Positions 47,150-58,833 of a DNA stretch of 64,000 nucleotides are shown here, piece by piece. The notes beneath the pieces were generated by a model. It worked only from the letters and a program-made list of their open reading frames with translations, was not told the DNA's origin and did not search any database. Source of the stretch: Desmodesmus armatus (lineage: Eukaryota; Chlorophyta; Chlorophyceae; Sphaeropleales; Scenedesmaceae); assembly GCA_007449985.2 (NCBI GenBank), contig VIIQ02000068.1:410398-474397 (forward strand). The letters run 5' to 3'. Position numbers and translations under genes: made by a program. Each line of letters begins with the position of its first letter. Position 1 is the first letter of the stretch.

Positions 47150-47432
47150 AGTGCAAGCCCGTCACAAGCAGCCACCTGAAACAGCGCAGCATGCATGCAT
47201 GTGGTTGTGCACTGCTCAAGCACTGCTTAAGCTGTGAGGCAGCAAGCCCTGGCCCCAAGAGGTGACTTGTGGTTGTGCAGTCCACTGAACAAGTGCGCTG
47301 CAAGCAAACTCAAAAAGGGGTTGCTATGGAATCCCGCCAGCAACGAGTCAACAACCAGGTCTGAACTTGCATATGGCCACATGCAACAACTATTCAGCGT
47401 CCGTCTGACGCCTTGCATCGCCCAGATTGTGC
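47150..47432. other. 3' flank of the aminotransferase gene
   Basis: A spacer of under 300 bases between the hypothetical frame (+) and the aminotransferase stop (-). No element is recognised. Confidence 0.4.
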
Positions 47433-50139
47433 TCATGGCAGTTGCTGGAGGTAGGAGCGTACAGCGGCACCAAGCCGCTGAGCTCCCTCTCGTAGCTCCT
47501 GTGGGTTGTAAAAGGCAAACGACAGCCTCAGCATATGTGCCTGGCCATCACACACACGTCCTGGGGTGAACTTCACTTCAAACCTCTCGGCTGCAAAAGA
47601 CAGCAGCTCTTGCGAACACACCTGCAACGCAAAAGACAAACAGGCGGCAGCACAGTCAATGCCTGACCAATTTGTGACAGGGGATCAACCCACAACGATA
47701 GTAATGATGCAGGCTGGTATATCCAAGCAAATGCAAAGGCAGGGGAAGACATGCTGTGTGGGAACGCATCCAGCTCAATCATACACGGCCACACATCAAT
47801 CACCCCCAACCCATCCTGCCGAGCTGACGCACACCTCATCAGGCAGCTGCACCCACACAAAGTAGCCGCCAACCGGCTGCGTAAACTGACACCCTGCAGG
47901 CAGCTCCTGCTGCAGCGCCTCACACAGCGCAGCGCAGTTGCGCTGGAGGGCCGGCCTCACAGTGCCATGCAGGTGCTGCTGCAGCAGCCCAAGCTCGATG
48001 CAGCTATGCGCAATGCCTGAAGCCAGCGGCGCGATGGACCCGCCACTGCCCAAGACCCCGTCCTGCCGCAACCGCTGCAGCAGGCTTGGCGCAGCATCAA
48101 CCCAGCCAAGCCGTAGCCCTGGACACATGATCTTACTGAAGCTGCCCAAAGACACAACCCTGCTGTCATACGGCGTGCTGGTGCCGTTGGTGCTGGGTTG
48201 GCTGTCCTGCGCGGCTGGCTGGCTGCCGGGCGCTCTGCTGCTGCTCAGAAGGCCCTGGTCAAACATGCTGCGCTCGACAGCCCGCATGGGGGGCTCTGGG
48301 GGTACAGGGGAGTCTGGGAATGTCAGGCACTGGTACACTTCATCCGCCACCACCAGGAAGCCGTACTGGTGGGCTAGCTGTAGCAGCTTGATGCGCTGCT
48401 TGAGAGGGATGGTCGCTCCGGTGGGGTTGTTGTGGATGGGTATGCTGTAGCACAGCTTGGGCCTGCGATTACAGCACATGCCACAAATGCAATCGGCCTT
48501 GCGCCCGTCTGGGTGTCATTGATCCACGGTGGACAATCTGTGTTTGCCTGGGCATGGCAGCTGCAGCGGAACAGAGCACCATGCGTTCTCTGCGTATGCA
48601 TGCGCATATATCTGCAGCAGCATGCATGCTGCTGGCAGCCTGCAGAGCATTCTTCAAGATAGCTGTCACACCCTGCCATATTGCCCCCTTACCTGGGGGC
48701 GCCAGGCTGTTCTAGCAAAGTCTGCAGGCCATCGACATCAAGACCTTGGGGCCCTGTGAGGACAGGCACCTGCACAGCAAGTCAACATAACAGGCATCAC
48801 ATCAAATCACTGAGCAGACCTGGCACCTCACTAGCGACCCCTGCGTGTGGCTGACGCACAGCAAACCAGACAAGTGCCAGATGGACCCCCCCCCCAGCAG
48901 GAGGCTGGCAGGCTGGCTGACTGGGTGGCAGGGCTAAGAATGCGCAAACCCACAGGAGTGGCCGCCATGATCCGTGAGAGTGTGCCTGAGTGACTTACAG
49001 GCTGCAGTCCTGATTGCTTCAGGATGCTGCCGGCCAGGAAGTAGGTGGGCTGCTCCACTATCATGTGGTCTCCAGGTGATGCCAGGTGACGGCAAGCCAG
49101 GTCCAGGCCGTGACTAACACCTGCGCAGGACATGCAAGAGCAGTGCAACTGCATGTTGCAACAACCAGGAGGCCTGCACCAAGGAGTATGATGCTGCCTT
49201 GTGCAGTTGTTGAGGGTGAGTGGCACTTGCACACAACTTGCGTTGAGCCTGCAACTTCCAGCACCTACAGCCGATTGGCTTTGCCAATCGTACAGGTCTG
49301 GTGATTGCAGCGTTGCCCAGCCACCCGCTGCGCTTCAACCGTCATGACATGAACATTAGAAGGAACAATGGTAGTTGCTTGCAGGGTGCCCACCTGCTGT
49401 GATGAGTAATTCCTCTGCATCAACAGGGTGTCCAGTTTCCATGGACAGGAAATCTGCTAGGCAGCGCCTGAACGACGTGTAGCCTTGCTCAGGGCCATAC
49501 TGCGACATACAAACACCACCAAAACAGCCTGCTGACACACACCCACATAGGTTCTGCTTGAGCTGTCACTGTGAAGCCTCGTTGCCAGTGCTGCCGCAAT
49601 GATTTTCAGCTTGTGTGCCTGCAATCCTTGAGCGCGGCTGTTGCTGTGTGTGATACTGTATAAAAAGCGCCCTGCAGCAAGGCTGGGCACAGTTTGTTGA
49701 TGCACGGGGTAATTACCTGCAGGATGAATGGGTCTGCCTTGGCACCAGTCAAGCGGTCAGCAGCAGCTGCTGCAATATGCTGGAGGGGCAGCAGGTCTGG
49801 TCCAGGCTGCAAAGGCATTCAAATGAATTGTGTAACGGCAGGTCAGCCTGAGGCAGGGGACGGACCCCATCTGAAGAAGCTGCAATGTGCGCACAGCGTG
49901 CCCCACCCACCAATGCGCCAGGCTAGGGGTTGAGTTGAACGTCCAAAGCTCACCTGTCCGGCTGCCATATCTATCACACCCTCGTCCAACTGCCTCTGAG
50001 CAAACTCGGACACCTGTGTGGTGGCATGGCGCTGCGTGGCTGCTGCTGACATGGCGGTGATCTTCTGTCGGTGCTGACTTCCTGTCTTGGCAAGGGCCCT
50101 CCTGTTGAGGGCGTTGAAAGAGTGCACCAAACACCTCAT
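47433..50139 (-). CDS. PLP-dependent aminotransferase, fold type I (2-aminoadipate/MocR-like group)
   Basis: Seven exons: 50139-49954, 49806-49717, 49499-49394, 49120-48999, 48769-48693, 48462-47835 and 47621-47433. All are in phase, giving 465 residues. The N-terminus (MRCLVHSFNALNRRALAKTG) is basic and amphipathic, like a mitochondrial presequence. Motifs in order: DMAAGQPGPDLLPL; YGPEQGYTSFRRCLADFL; GVSHGLDLACRHL; PGDHMIVEQPTYF; CYSIPIHNNPTGATI; VVADEVYQCL; SLGSFSKIMCPGLRLGW, whose Lys should hold PLP; GGYFVWVQLP; and LRLSFAFYNPQEL. The NNPTG and SFSK-PGLRLGW combination is that of LysN/AADAT/ARO8-type enzymes, which transaminate 2-aminoadipate, aromatic or branched-chain amino acids. The substrate cannot be read from sequence. 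The 48462 exon has a Ser/Pro-rich insert of about 40 residues after the substrate domain VADEVYQ. Confidence 0.9.
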
Positions 50140-50367
50140 GACTGCTTCATGCCCTATACCGCATCTGAACTTTTGCTTGCAGCACCTTGATCTGTCACAA
50201 CCTGTCATTACCTAGGACCCATGGTTTTACAGCCATCGAACAGTTTGACACAATTCATTTTTCATTCGAAAGATGCAAAACTTTTGAGATCGTCTCTGAG
50301 CGCTGCTGTGTACTGGATGTTTGCTGCCTTTGCATAGCTACTAACAACAGAACAACAGCACGCCCAC
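50140..50367. promoter_or_regulatory. Compact bidirectional promoter
   Basis: Only 228 bases separate the ATG of the aminotransferase (-) from that of the HIRIP3-like protein (+). The middle is A/T-richer than its surroundings (TTTTTCATTCG-type sequence). Confidence 0.55.
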
Positions 50368-53049
50368 ATGGCCAGCAGGGCAAAACTCGAGGCAGCTGTG
50401 AAAAAGAGGGCTGCACAGTTTCGTGCAGACAAGGAGTGAGTGCACCCAGGCCGTCTGGCAGGGCTGAAGCCTCAGCAGGAGGCAAGGCGGGAACTGACAA
50501 CCTGTGGTCTGCTCTGCTGTGCAGGACCCTCAGCTTGAAGGCTGTTAGGCGGCTGCTGGAGAAGGATCTAGCCCTGGAAAAGAAGCAACTAGATGCTGAA
50601 AAGGATGTGATTGGAGAGCTGATTGATCAGGTGTGTCAGGCACATGTTGCGCCAGCATGCACTGCACCATCGGCAGCGTTTGAATATTTTTGAAATTACA
50701 CCCCATGCATCCTGGTGTCAGACAAGGGCCAACTGTGAACAGCTGCGTCTGGTAGTTTGTGACAAGTTCCTCAGCAGCAGCAATGAACCTGATTGCCAGC
50801 TGCATCACTCGGCCTGCAACTGAAGACCCACAAGTCCACAATCCATTGCATCGCGGCTGTGACGGGTGGCCATCATGGAGTGACCGTGAACAAACAAGCT
50901 GTCTATTGCATGTGCAGTATGTCCTGGGTGCTGAAGCCGAAGCAACGCCGGCCAAGAAGCCAGCCGCTGGCAAGAAGCGCCCTGCAGACGAGAATGATGC
51001 ACCAACTCAGCCAGCCAAGAAGCCCAGCACAGTGAAAGCTGCTGCAGCAAAGCCAGCAGCAAAGGTAAGGGTGCGAGCCAGCACACCAGCCAACTGTTGT
51101 CAGGCAGTTTGAGACTGTGGCAGATACACAGTTGATTGGGCATGCCTGATGGTGCTCTGCACCACAAAGTGGAGGTCCTGCAGGCCTGGCAGCAAGCTTG
51201 CCCTGCTGTTGTCAACTGCCGGTCCTGCAGGTGCAGAAGCGCAAGGCGGCAGCAGCCAGCGACAGTGAGGGTGATCAGGAGGAGTCAGCAGGAGGCTCTG
51301 ACGAGGAGTCTGAGGGTGCAAAGCCGAAAGGCCGCGGCAAGGCAGCCAGCAGCCACCCAGCAGCATCAGCAGACCCCAAGGTCAAGAAGCTGCAGTCAAT
51401 CTGCAGGGCTGCTGGCATCAAGATCACTCCCAACATCTACGTCAAGGTAGGATGGCCCTCATCTTCAGCTTGTGCAGCCAGCACATAGGGCGCAAGCCGT
51501 CTGTTCAGTGCAGCCATACATGCCTGCAGCCAACCCAGCAGGAGGTGTCTGGGTATGTTGATGCCTATGCGCACCATACTGCCCCTCAGCAACTCAGCAC
51601 GTCAAGTCCTGCGCAGCAGGAAGGCATGGGTAGGTATCCTGCAGCATGGCAAACCCTGTTGGTGCCAGTGCCTTCACAGAGGGTCCACACCGCCGTCGCC
51701 TGGGTAACTTGCCGAGAGCACCAGCATGTGTGCATGCATGCCCACAGTGTCATCCCTCCACGCCTTGTGATGCCGCCATGCTCCTGCTGTTGCGCAGAAC
51801 AAGGACCCCACCTCCCTCAAAGCCGCTCTGCGGCAGCTGCTGTCTGACCAAGGCCTGTCTGAGGGCTCAGATGCCCGTGCCATAGGCCGAGTGAAGGCTG
51901 AGCTGGAGCGCCAGCGGGACCTGGAGGGCATCGACCTGTCAAACATCATAGAGGAGGACAGCGGCCGCGGCAGCAGGCGGCGGGCAGCTGCACGCGTGGA
52001 CTACAAGTGAGGCATGGGTGGTTCTGTTCTGCTGGGTATTGCTGAGCAGAGCTGGACTGTGCTAATAGTTTGTGTTGCTGAAGTGCTGCCGTATGCGCTC
52101 AATCTGCTGTCAATCGGCTGTGCACATGTCCTTTCTAGTGCACCCATGCCAGTCTAGGATTCTGTACAAAACAGCCCTGAGGCAGCTGCAGCGGAGTGTC
52201 ACTGGAGTATGTGCAGGAGTAGTCAGCTCCCCAGCAGCAGCTTGGATATCGACAGGTGGCTGTGTGTGGTTGAGCATGTGCCGTCCTGCTGCTGCCCGCA
52301 GGAGCATCCTGAAGCCCAAGGCATTTGACGAGATTGCAGGCAGCGACGACGATGATGAGGAGCCCTCAGATGACGACCAGGACAGTGAATCCGGCAGTGA
52401 AGGCAGTGATGTTGAGCTGGGGTCGGATGAGGGGGAGGCAGGCAGGGGGCGGGGGCAGAAAGGCAGGGGCGCAGCAGCCAAGAAGAAGCAGGGGCGGCGG
52501 CGGGCAGCTGGCAGTGAAAGTGAAGAGGAGGAGGAGGAGGAAGATGCAGGCGATCAGGACAGTGAGCAGGAAGAGGAGGCAGCTGATGACAGTGACGAGG
52601 ACAAACCCATCAAGCCTAAGAAGAAGCCAGCGTCAGCAAAGAAGCCAGCATCAGCACAGAAGCCAGCAGCTAAGGCCAAGCAGCGCAAGCCAGCAGCGAA
52701 GCCGCAGGACAGTGGCAGTGCTGGGGACCTCAGTGATGACGGGTCAGTAGAGGAGCAGCCGCAGCGCAAGCGCACGCCAGCTGGTGCTGGTGCTGCCGGC
52801 AAGCAGAAGCAGCACCAGACTGTGGTGCTGCTTGATGACGACGACACTGGGGATGAGGGTGGGGGTGCAGGCCCAGCAGCAGCAGCAGCGCCCAAGGGCA
52901 AGGGCAAGCAGAAGGCAGCGAAAGCTGTTGACACGGATGATGAGGATGTTAGGGAGCAGCAGGAGGAGGAGGAGCTGCAAGAGCAGCTGCAGCAGGAGGA
53001 GGAGGAGATGCGGGAGTCTGACTTTGAGGACTGTGAGGATGATGACTGA
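50368..53049 (+). CDS. HIRIP3/CHZ-type histone chaperone-like protein
   Basis: Six exons: 50368-50435, 50525-50630, 50918-51064, 51231-51446, 51798-52006 and 52302-53049. All are in phase, giving 497 residues. Residues 1-60 form a charged helical domain (LKAVRRLLEKDLALEKKQL, then IGELIDQ) like the DEK-C-like N-terminus of HIRIP3. Residues about 165-250 carry KKLQSICRAAGIKITPNIYV and LKAALRQLLSDQGLSEG, the conserved HIRIP3 core; IDLSNIIEEDSGR follows. The C-terminal half is a chain of Asp/Glu/Ser blocks and Lys/Ala/Pro blocks (KPASAKKPASAQKPAAKAK), ending in acidic DFEDCEDDD. Acidic tails of this sort bind H2A-H2B. In animals HIRIP3 is an H2A-type chaperone regulated by CK2, and S-D/E-rich sites here would suit CK2. 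Reading through at the 52006 junction would stop at once (AAG TGA), so intron retention would truncate it. Confidence 0.8.
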
Positions 53050-54210
53050 CTGGGGATGGTGAAGAGGGGAAGGCTGCTGCTGTTGTGACCAGTTTGTGTG
53101 CGTCATGGATGGGCGTGTGATTGTGCTCTGCAGGACTGCGCTGTGGGCGCCTACCTGTTCATGGCTGATACACGCAGCACCTTATGTGCAGTGTACTTGC
53201 AGCCAGGCTGTTGTAGTGCTTTGCTTTGGGGTTTTCGATGATGCACATTTGGTGAATTTTGAGGCGACTGTCTTTTCCATCAAGCCTAGCTCTGTCATGC
53301 ATCTGATGAGTCCTGATCTGTAGACTTTCTGCTGGTTCGCAAAAGTATTGCTTTTTCATTTGGCTGCTCAGCCCACGACCCAGTGTAGGGGCTGCTGGAC
53401 TCACAGCGTTGGTCTGGACGCCTTCTATTGTACTGTGAGGTTGCTTTGTTAGGCTTTCGTTGCCTGGGGTGGCGGTGGGGGACCCAGTGCTAGTTACATT
53501 GTGTTCTGTGTTCCCATCTTTGTGTGTTCCCAGTGTCTCCACAGGAAATCTTGCTACCTCCCCGGTTCCGGGCACTGTCTCTCCACGACCCAGTGTAGGC
53601 TCCTTCAGAACTGCAGACTTGCTGGTCCAGCCCGGCAGGCTTGCATCACCAACCCTTGATCGCTTTGCTAGCTGTCAATGGGCAAAAGAGAGCTTCAATA
53701 CACTGTAAAGGACGGTTGTTATAAGGGCTGCATGGGGTTCAGGGCACCCCTGGAGGCGTGTTACACTGGGGTGCAAAAACATGCAGTGAACGTATATGAA
53801 GCAGTAGGCTTGAGAAACTGTATTGCTTGACTATAACAGGGCATGAAACTCTGGAACAGTACTGTACAGGGGTGTAGCATACAGTGACATTGTCGCTGAC
53901 AAGCAAGGCCTCTCCCGCATGTTGTGCCAGCACTTCAAACGCAACTCACAGGTGTAGTTTGCTGGCTTCCCAGCGAGCACCCTCTCTTATCTTTGTTCGG
54001 TCTCTGCTCGCGAGTGAGTTCTCCTCCCTGTCCGTTCCAAGACTTTGCTGCATCCTTTGTAAACAGCAATATTCAAATCTGTTTGGTGTCTCTTCAGATA
54101 TAACCAAGCAGCCGTGCTCAGTGGGCCAGCCACTGCTGCAGCTGCTGGTGGACAGCAGCTGCAGGGCCTCCCCATAGCCCAGGGCCCATCTGTCTCACCA
54201 AGTGCTTCCC
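53050..54210. other. Spacer between the HIRIP3-like gene and TULP
   Basis: About 1.16 kb without a supported gene. TGTAA at 53704 could be a distal poly(A) signal. CCACGACCCAGTGTAGG-type sequence appears twice (about 53374 and 53585), a small direct repeat about 210 bases apart. Upstream TULP exons could hide here. Confidence 0.4.
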
Positions 54211-57200
54211 ATGGCGTCAGGAGATGCTTCCCGTCAGCGCATTCGTGTTGGGGTGAGCTCCTGTCGGGGTGGTGATGCCAGTGGTGACTGACACTGTACT
54301 ACTGCAGTGCATGCTCAACAACCCCCTTGAGGGCGTGCATCCATGACATAGGAGACAAACTCACCACAACACAATTCTGTCTTCATCACGCAGGGAGGTG
54401 TGACAAGTGGCAGTGCTGGCAACCTGGCAGGCATGGTCACAGCAGCCCCACCCTTGTCCGTGTCACCAGCCAGCAGCCCTAGCCCCAGGCTGAAGGTACA
54501 ACAGGCCACCCCCATGCCTGATGTGCAGAGGCCACCCTCAGGACAGCAGATGCTGTTGGCAGCCGCGCCAGCAAGGGTCCCTACACCCCCAACAGCAGCA
54601 GTCCCGCAGCAGATTCGTGTGGAGGCAGCACCGGCACGGCCTCAAACACCACCAGCAGCGAGATCGGCTGCTGCTCAGCCAGCTTACAGCAGCAGTGGAT
54701 ACAGCATGCCAGAGCCGCCAGCACCACGGTCTTGGACACCCAGCAAACTGGGGGGCTCTGGAGGTGCGGCGACCGTTGCTAGGCTAGTCAGCCCCTTGTG
54801 CTGATGTGCTGATAGTGTATCCTGTCTGCATCCCCATGCGCATCTAGCTGCATGTGCTGGCCCTGAAACTCTTGACGTCATGCATACCCAGCATGATCTG
54901 CAGCTTTTGTGGGTCAGCACCGTGCTGGATACTAAGGCAGCATGTGCACAAATCGAAGTCGCCACCACAGCACCTCGACAGCCTTGACATCGACAAGCAG
55001 CAGTAGCTACAGGCGCAACCATGCTGTTGGTTCCTTGCATGCATGGCTCTAACGCAGTGGCCCATCCTGCATGTCTGTGTCTGTCCCTAGGGGGCAGTGG
55101 CAGCACTACACGCAGCATGACTCCTGCAGAGGCCCTCGAGCAGGAGATGCAGGAGCTGGCCAGCATAGACCCAGCCAGCAGTGTCACAGGGGCAGGCTTT
55201 GTGCAGCAGCGCCCACACAGCAGCAACACCATCAACGGCATGGCTGCCTACAAGAACCCCTACTTTGACAGTGCACCGGGGGCCAGCACAGCAGCAGATG
55301 GTGTGGGGTTGAGGCCGTCGTCAGTGGGTGGTGTGCCCCGGGTGCCCCAGCACAACAACCTCATGATGTCGTCACCCAGGGGTGCAGGAAACGCAAGGCC
55401 AGGCAGCACAGGCAGCAGCAGGGCCAGCAGGGAGGACTACCTTACCACACAACTTGGACTGAACCTGCTCAAGACCAAACTGTGAGTTGCACGCCCCCTT
55501 ACTGTGAACCTGCATGCATCATGCATGCCATGCCCCAGCTGCAGAGGGTCTCGGCTTGCGCAGGAGAGCTTGTTGTATGCTTTGAGCGCCAGCTGAGATG
55601 CTGCCCTGTCTAACGTTTAGCAGGCTGGCCGTCACGCCAGATTAAATGGCAACACATGTTGTGTCAGCCTTCAGCATTGTCTGAAATTGTTCTGCTTGCT
55701 GCTGCAGGACGGGTCGCAGTGATGAGCCGGGCAGCACCACAGTGCAGGCATTCAGCGAACCCAGCAGCATCGGCGTGGCTGCCAGTGACAGCAGTGACCC
55801 TGTCATTGTGGCGCGCAGGAGGGGAACAGCACCAGCCAGGTGCGCGCGTGCAGCATGCATGTAGCCTTGCATGCATGCAAGTTCATCACCCTTACAGTCA
55901 AGGCATATCATCCTAGTTGTGCTGGTGTGCTGCTTGTCCCCACATACGCACTGATCCTGCTAAATTTCTGCACCTGCAGGTTGCAACCCAGCAGCTACAC
56001 CCGCACGACAGCGCAGTGGGAGCAGGAGGCAATGGCGCTGCTCGCCACAGGAGACAGGCTAGCTGCCCTGCAGCTGCCAGGGCCCAGCACTGGCGTGGTC
56101 AGGTGCTACGTCAAGCGCATCAGCAACATGCTGGGGGTGTCGCAGCACTTTGAGCTGCGTCTGGAGGCAACGGACGAGTGCTTGGCTGTGGCCAGGCGCC
56201 GTGTGAAGAGCGCCACCAGCAGCTACGTCATAGGCCTGAGCGGCAGCGGCTGCAGCAGCAGCGGCAGCAGCACGCCCAGCAGCGCGCGCAGCCAGCAGCC
56301 GGACGGTGGCAGCAGCGGCTCTTTGCGGCGGGATGACGCAGAGGTGGTTGGCAAGGTGAGGGCTGATCGTTTGTTGCTTTCAGTACCTAGGGATGCAGGC
56401 AGTGCAATGGTAGCGCTCTGCGCAGCCTACCTTCACGCCCCATGCAAAGGCAGCCAATCATGCAAGCCATAGCCATGCCTGTAGGCAGCTGAAGTTGTGT
56501 CAGTCACGATGAGGAACCACCTTCAGAGCAGTGGCAAGTGTGGCTGTGGTTTGACACTGCGCATGCGTCAATCAACCCTTGTGCTGGGTGTGTCCTGCAG
56601 CTGAAGGCCAACATGATGGGCACTGAGTACCTGCTGACAGCGCGCGGCGGAGACAGCAGTACGCACAAAGGCTTCAACGCACAGCTGCTGGCAGTCAACT
56701 ACAAGCCAACCATCAACCACATGCAGGCAGCACCACGCACGATGACTGCCATCCTGCCAGTGCCAGAGTCCAGGGTACGTGCGCAGATCGGCTGAAGCAC
56801 ACAGCTTGTTTGCTGCAGGGGTAACAGCTTGCCTTTGTAGGCGTGGCAACTGCAGACCGTGCATATTATCGTGCACCAGTTTGCTTAGGTGTTTGTAGCA
56901 CCATGTGGCACGCACACCATGCCCTTCCTGTAGTATTATACAGTGTTCTGCCCTGACCCATGTTGTGATGGCATGACTGTGTGGTGCAGGTGTGGGATGG
57001 CAGCCAGCCACCAGCCGGGCAGTTTGACAGCTTGACGGCGTGCATGGAGGCCGCACGTGAGCGTCAGCTGCCGCCAGCTTACGAGCGTGACCTAGTGATG
57101 CTGCACACCATGAAGCCCCACTACGATGCAGTCAAGCAAGGTGAGCAGCAGCCTGTGCAGGAGCATGCAACTGTACTAGTAGGGCCTGCTTATGGGTCAG

Positions 57201-57912
57201 GTGTGGGACACGCAGGCGCACCAGATGCGTTGGGCGGCAGGACATGGGAGCGTGACTACTTGCAGGACGCTGTGTGTTGCCTCAACATGACTGTGTGACA
57301 CAGCTGCAGTGGGCGACAGGCCCTGCCAGGGCATACGCTGACTTGTACTAATATGTATCGGATGCTGCCTGCTGTGCTTTGCTATGTTATGCTGCACCCC
57401 TGCAGTGCACTACCTGGACTTCAAGGGCCGCGTGCGGGAGGTCAGCTTGAAAAACTTCCAGCTGGTTCATTGGGACCACAACCGGAACCAGCTGGGCACA
57501 GACCTGGTGCTGCTGTTTGGCAAAAAGGAGCACAGCGAGTATGCTGTTGACTTCTGCTACCCCATGAATGCACTACAGGCATTCGCTTTAGGTAAGGCCG
57601 CCTCATGCCACACTCCAGTGTCTCATTGCCTGTCCATGCGCAGGCAGTCAGCAGACAGACCCCTAACCCCTGATATGAACAGCCTGTTCATGCACATGCG
57701 CGAGCCAAGGCCCCCGCAAGCAAGAACCCTGTGGATGCAAGAGGAAGGCCATGTATATAGTAGGAGCTGTTGCTTCACTCATACTATTTGCTGCTACTAT
57801 AAGCTGCTGCGGCATAATATCAACGTACCGTACCACATGTTGCTGCTGCTGCTGCCGCCTTGTCCATGCAGGCCTCTCCAGCATTGACACCAAGCTGTGC
57901 TACGCTGTCTAG
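54211..57912 (+). CDS. TULP: Tubby-like protein (TULP)
   Basis: Nine exons: 54211-54252, 54394-54763, 55091-55481, 55708-55839, 55980-56355, 56601-56774, 56990-57140, 57406-57591 and 57872-57912. All are in phase, giving 620 residues. Residues 1-310 are disordered, rich in Pro/Ser/Ala and Asn. The Tubby domain fills the rest: GVVRCYVKR; FELRLEATDECLAVARR; SSYVIGLSG; VVGKLKANMMGTEYLLTARGG; LLAVNYKPTI; RTMTAILPVP; LHTMKPHYD; YLDFKGRVREVSLKNFQLVH; LLFGKKEHSEYAVDF; YPMNALQAFALG; and the closing SSIDTKLCYAV. The domain is a closed beta barrel around a central helix. In animals it binds PI(4,5)P2 at the membrane and escorts receptors into cilia. Plant TULPs usually carry an F-box; none is visible here, so this one resembles the ciliary animal/algal type. 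The start is the first in-frame ATG; an upstream exon is not excluded. Confidence 0.92.
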
Positions 57913-58833
57913 GCTGCTGGGGATGTTTGATGACTGCTGTACTGGACGTGTACAGCTGCTGAGCGCACAAAGACAACAACAACAACAACCGTGTGTGTCT
58001 GGGACTTTCCTTGAACTGTCTGTTTGCGGATGCACTGATCTGTGCAGTGGTATGCACAGGCAAGGACTGAGACATCAGCGGATATTTTGGTTGCCCACAG
58101 AACCCTCAGTGAGGTTGCACATTGTTGACATGTGTGGGTCACAGTGTCCAGCAATGATGTCGGTCGCTTTTGTTACCCCTGTCACTAGCCAGCAGCTTGT
58201 ACGGTACGGTAGGCTGCTGCCCAGCTTGATCATCTGCTGTGTTTGATGTGCCTATCGGCATTCCCTATTCACATACAGCAATTGGGTTGATTCCTTGCTA
58301 TTGCATCATCTCTGGGCCGCTCAACCAGCTCAGCTGCTGATTGCACTGTGGATCAGTAAGTTTGTGCCAGAGAGTTTGGCCTGCACCCGGGCTGTGTTGT
58401 CAAGCAGAGGTGTGACAGAGGTTATGTGTGATGCGAGTGATAGCATCCAAATAAGTAAGTGGATTGGTTGATGTAAGGGCTGCAGGACAACAGATCAGGC
58501 TGGAGGCTTGCAGGCAACATCCAGCCATTTGCGAGCAGCAGTGATACCGAGAAGTCACACCAACCAGGCAACGAAACGAGGAGAAGCATGGTTGGGCGGA
58601 GAGACATCCCAACTGTGGTTTTCATTAGATCGTTGACCGGGTCAAACACATATGACAGGCCAGCTACGAAACCACTCATCTCCAGCTTGACTGATTTATG
58701 TTCTGTTCTAATCAGACATCTCCCCCTTTTCAGCTCATTCACATCTTACAAGGCCCCAGCATGCCTCTCATGACTGGCTGAACCATGAGCAGCAGCAGCG
58801 GCACACACCATCACTAATCCAACATCCATCAGC
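57913..58833. other. Spacer between TULP and the LMBD gene
   Basis: This holds the TULP 3' UTR and the LMBD promoter. ACAACAACAACAACAACC is a small repeat at about 57974. TGTAA occurs at 58472. No gene is supported. Confidence 0.4.

Noticed and set aside
52007..52012. Stop of the HIRIP3-like gene at TGA after VDYK
   Set aside because: AAGTGAGG is a good 5' splice site, and the next exon (SILKPKAFDE) continues in phase with the acidic tail expected of the family.
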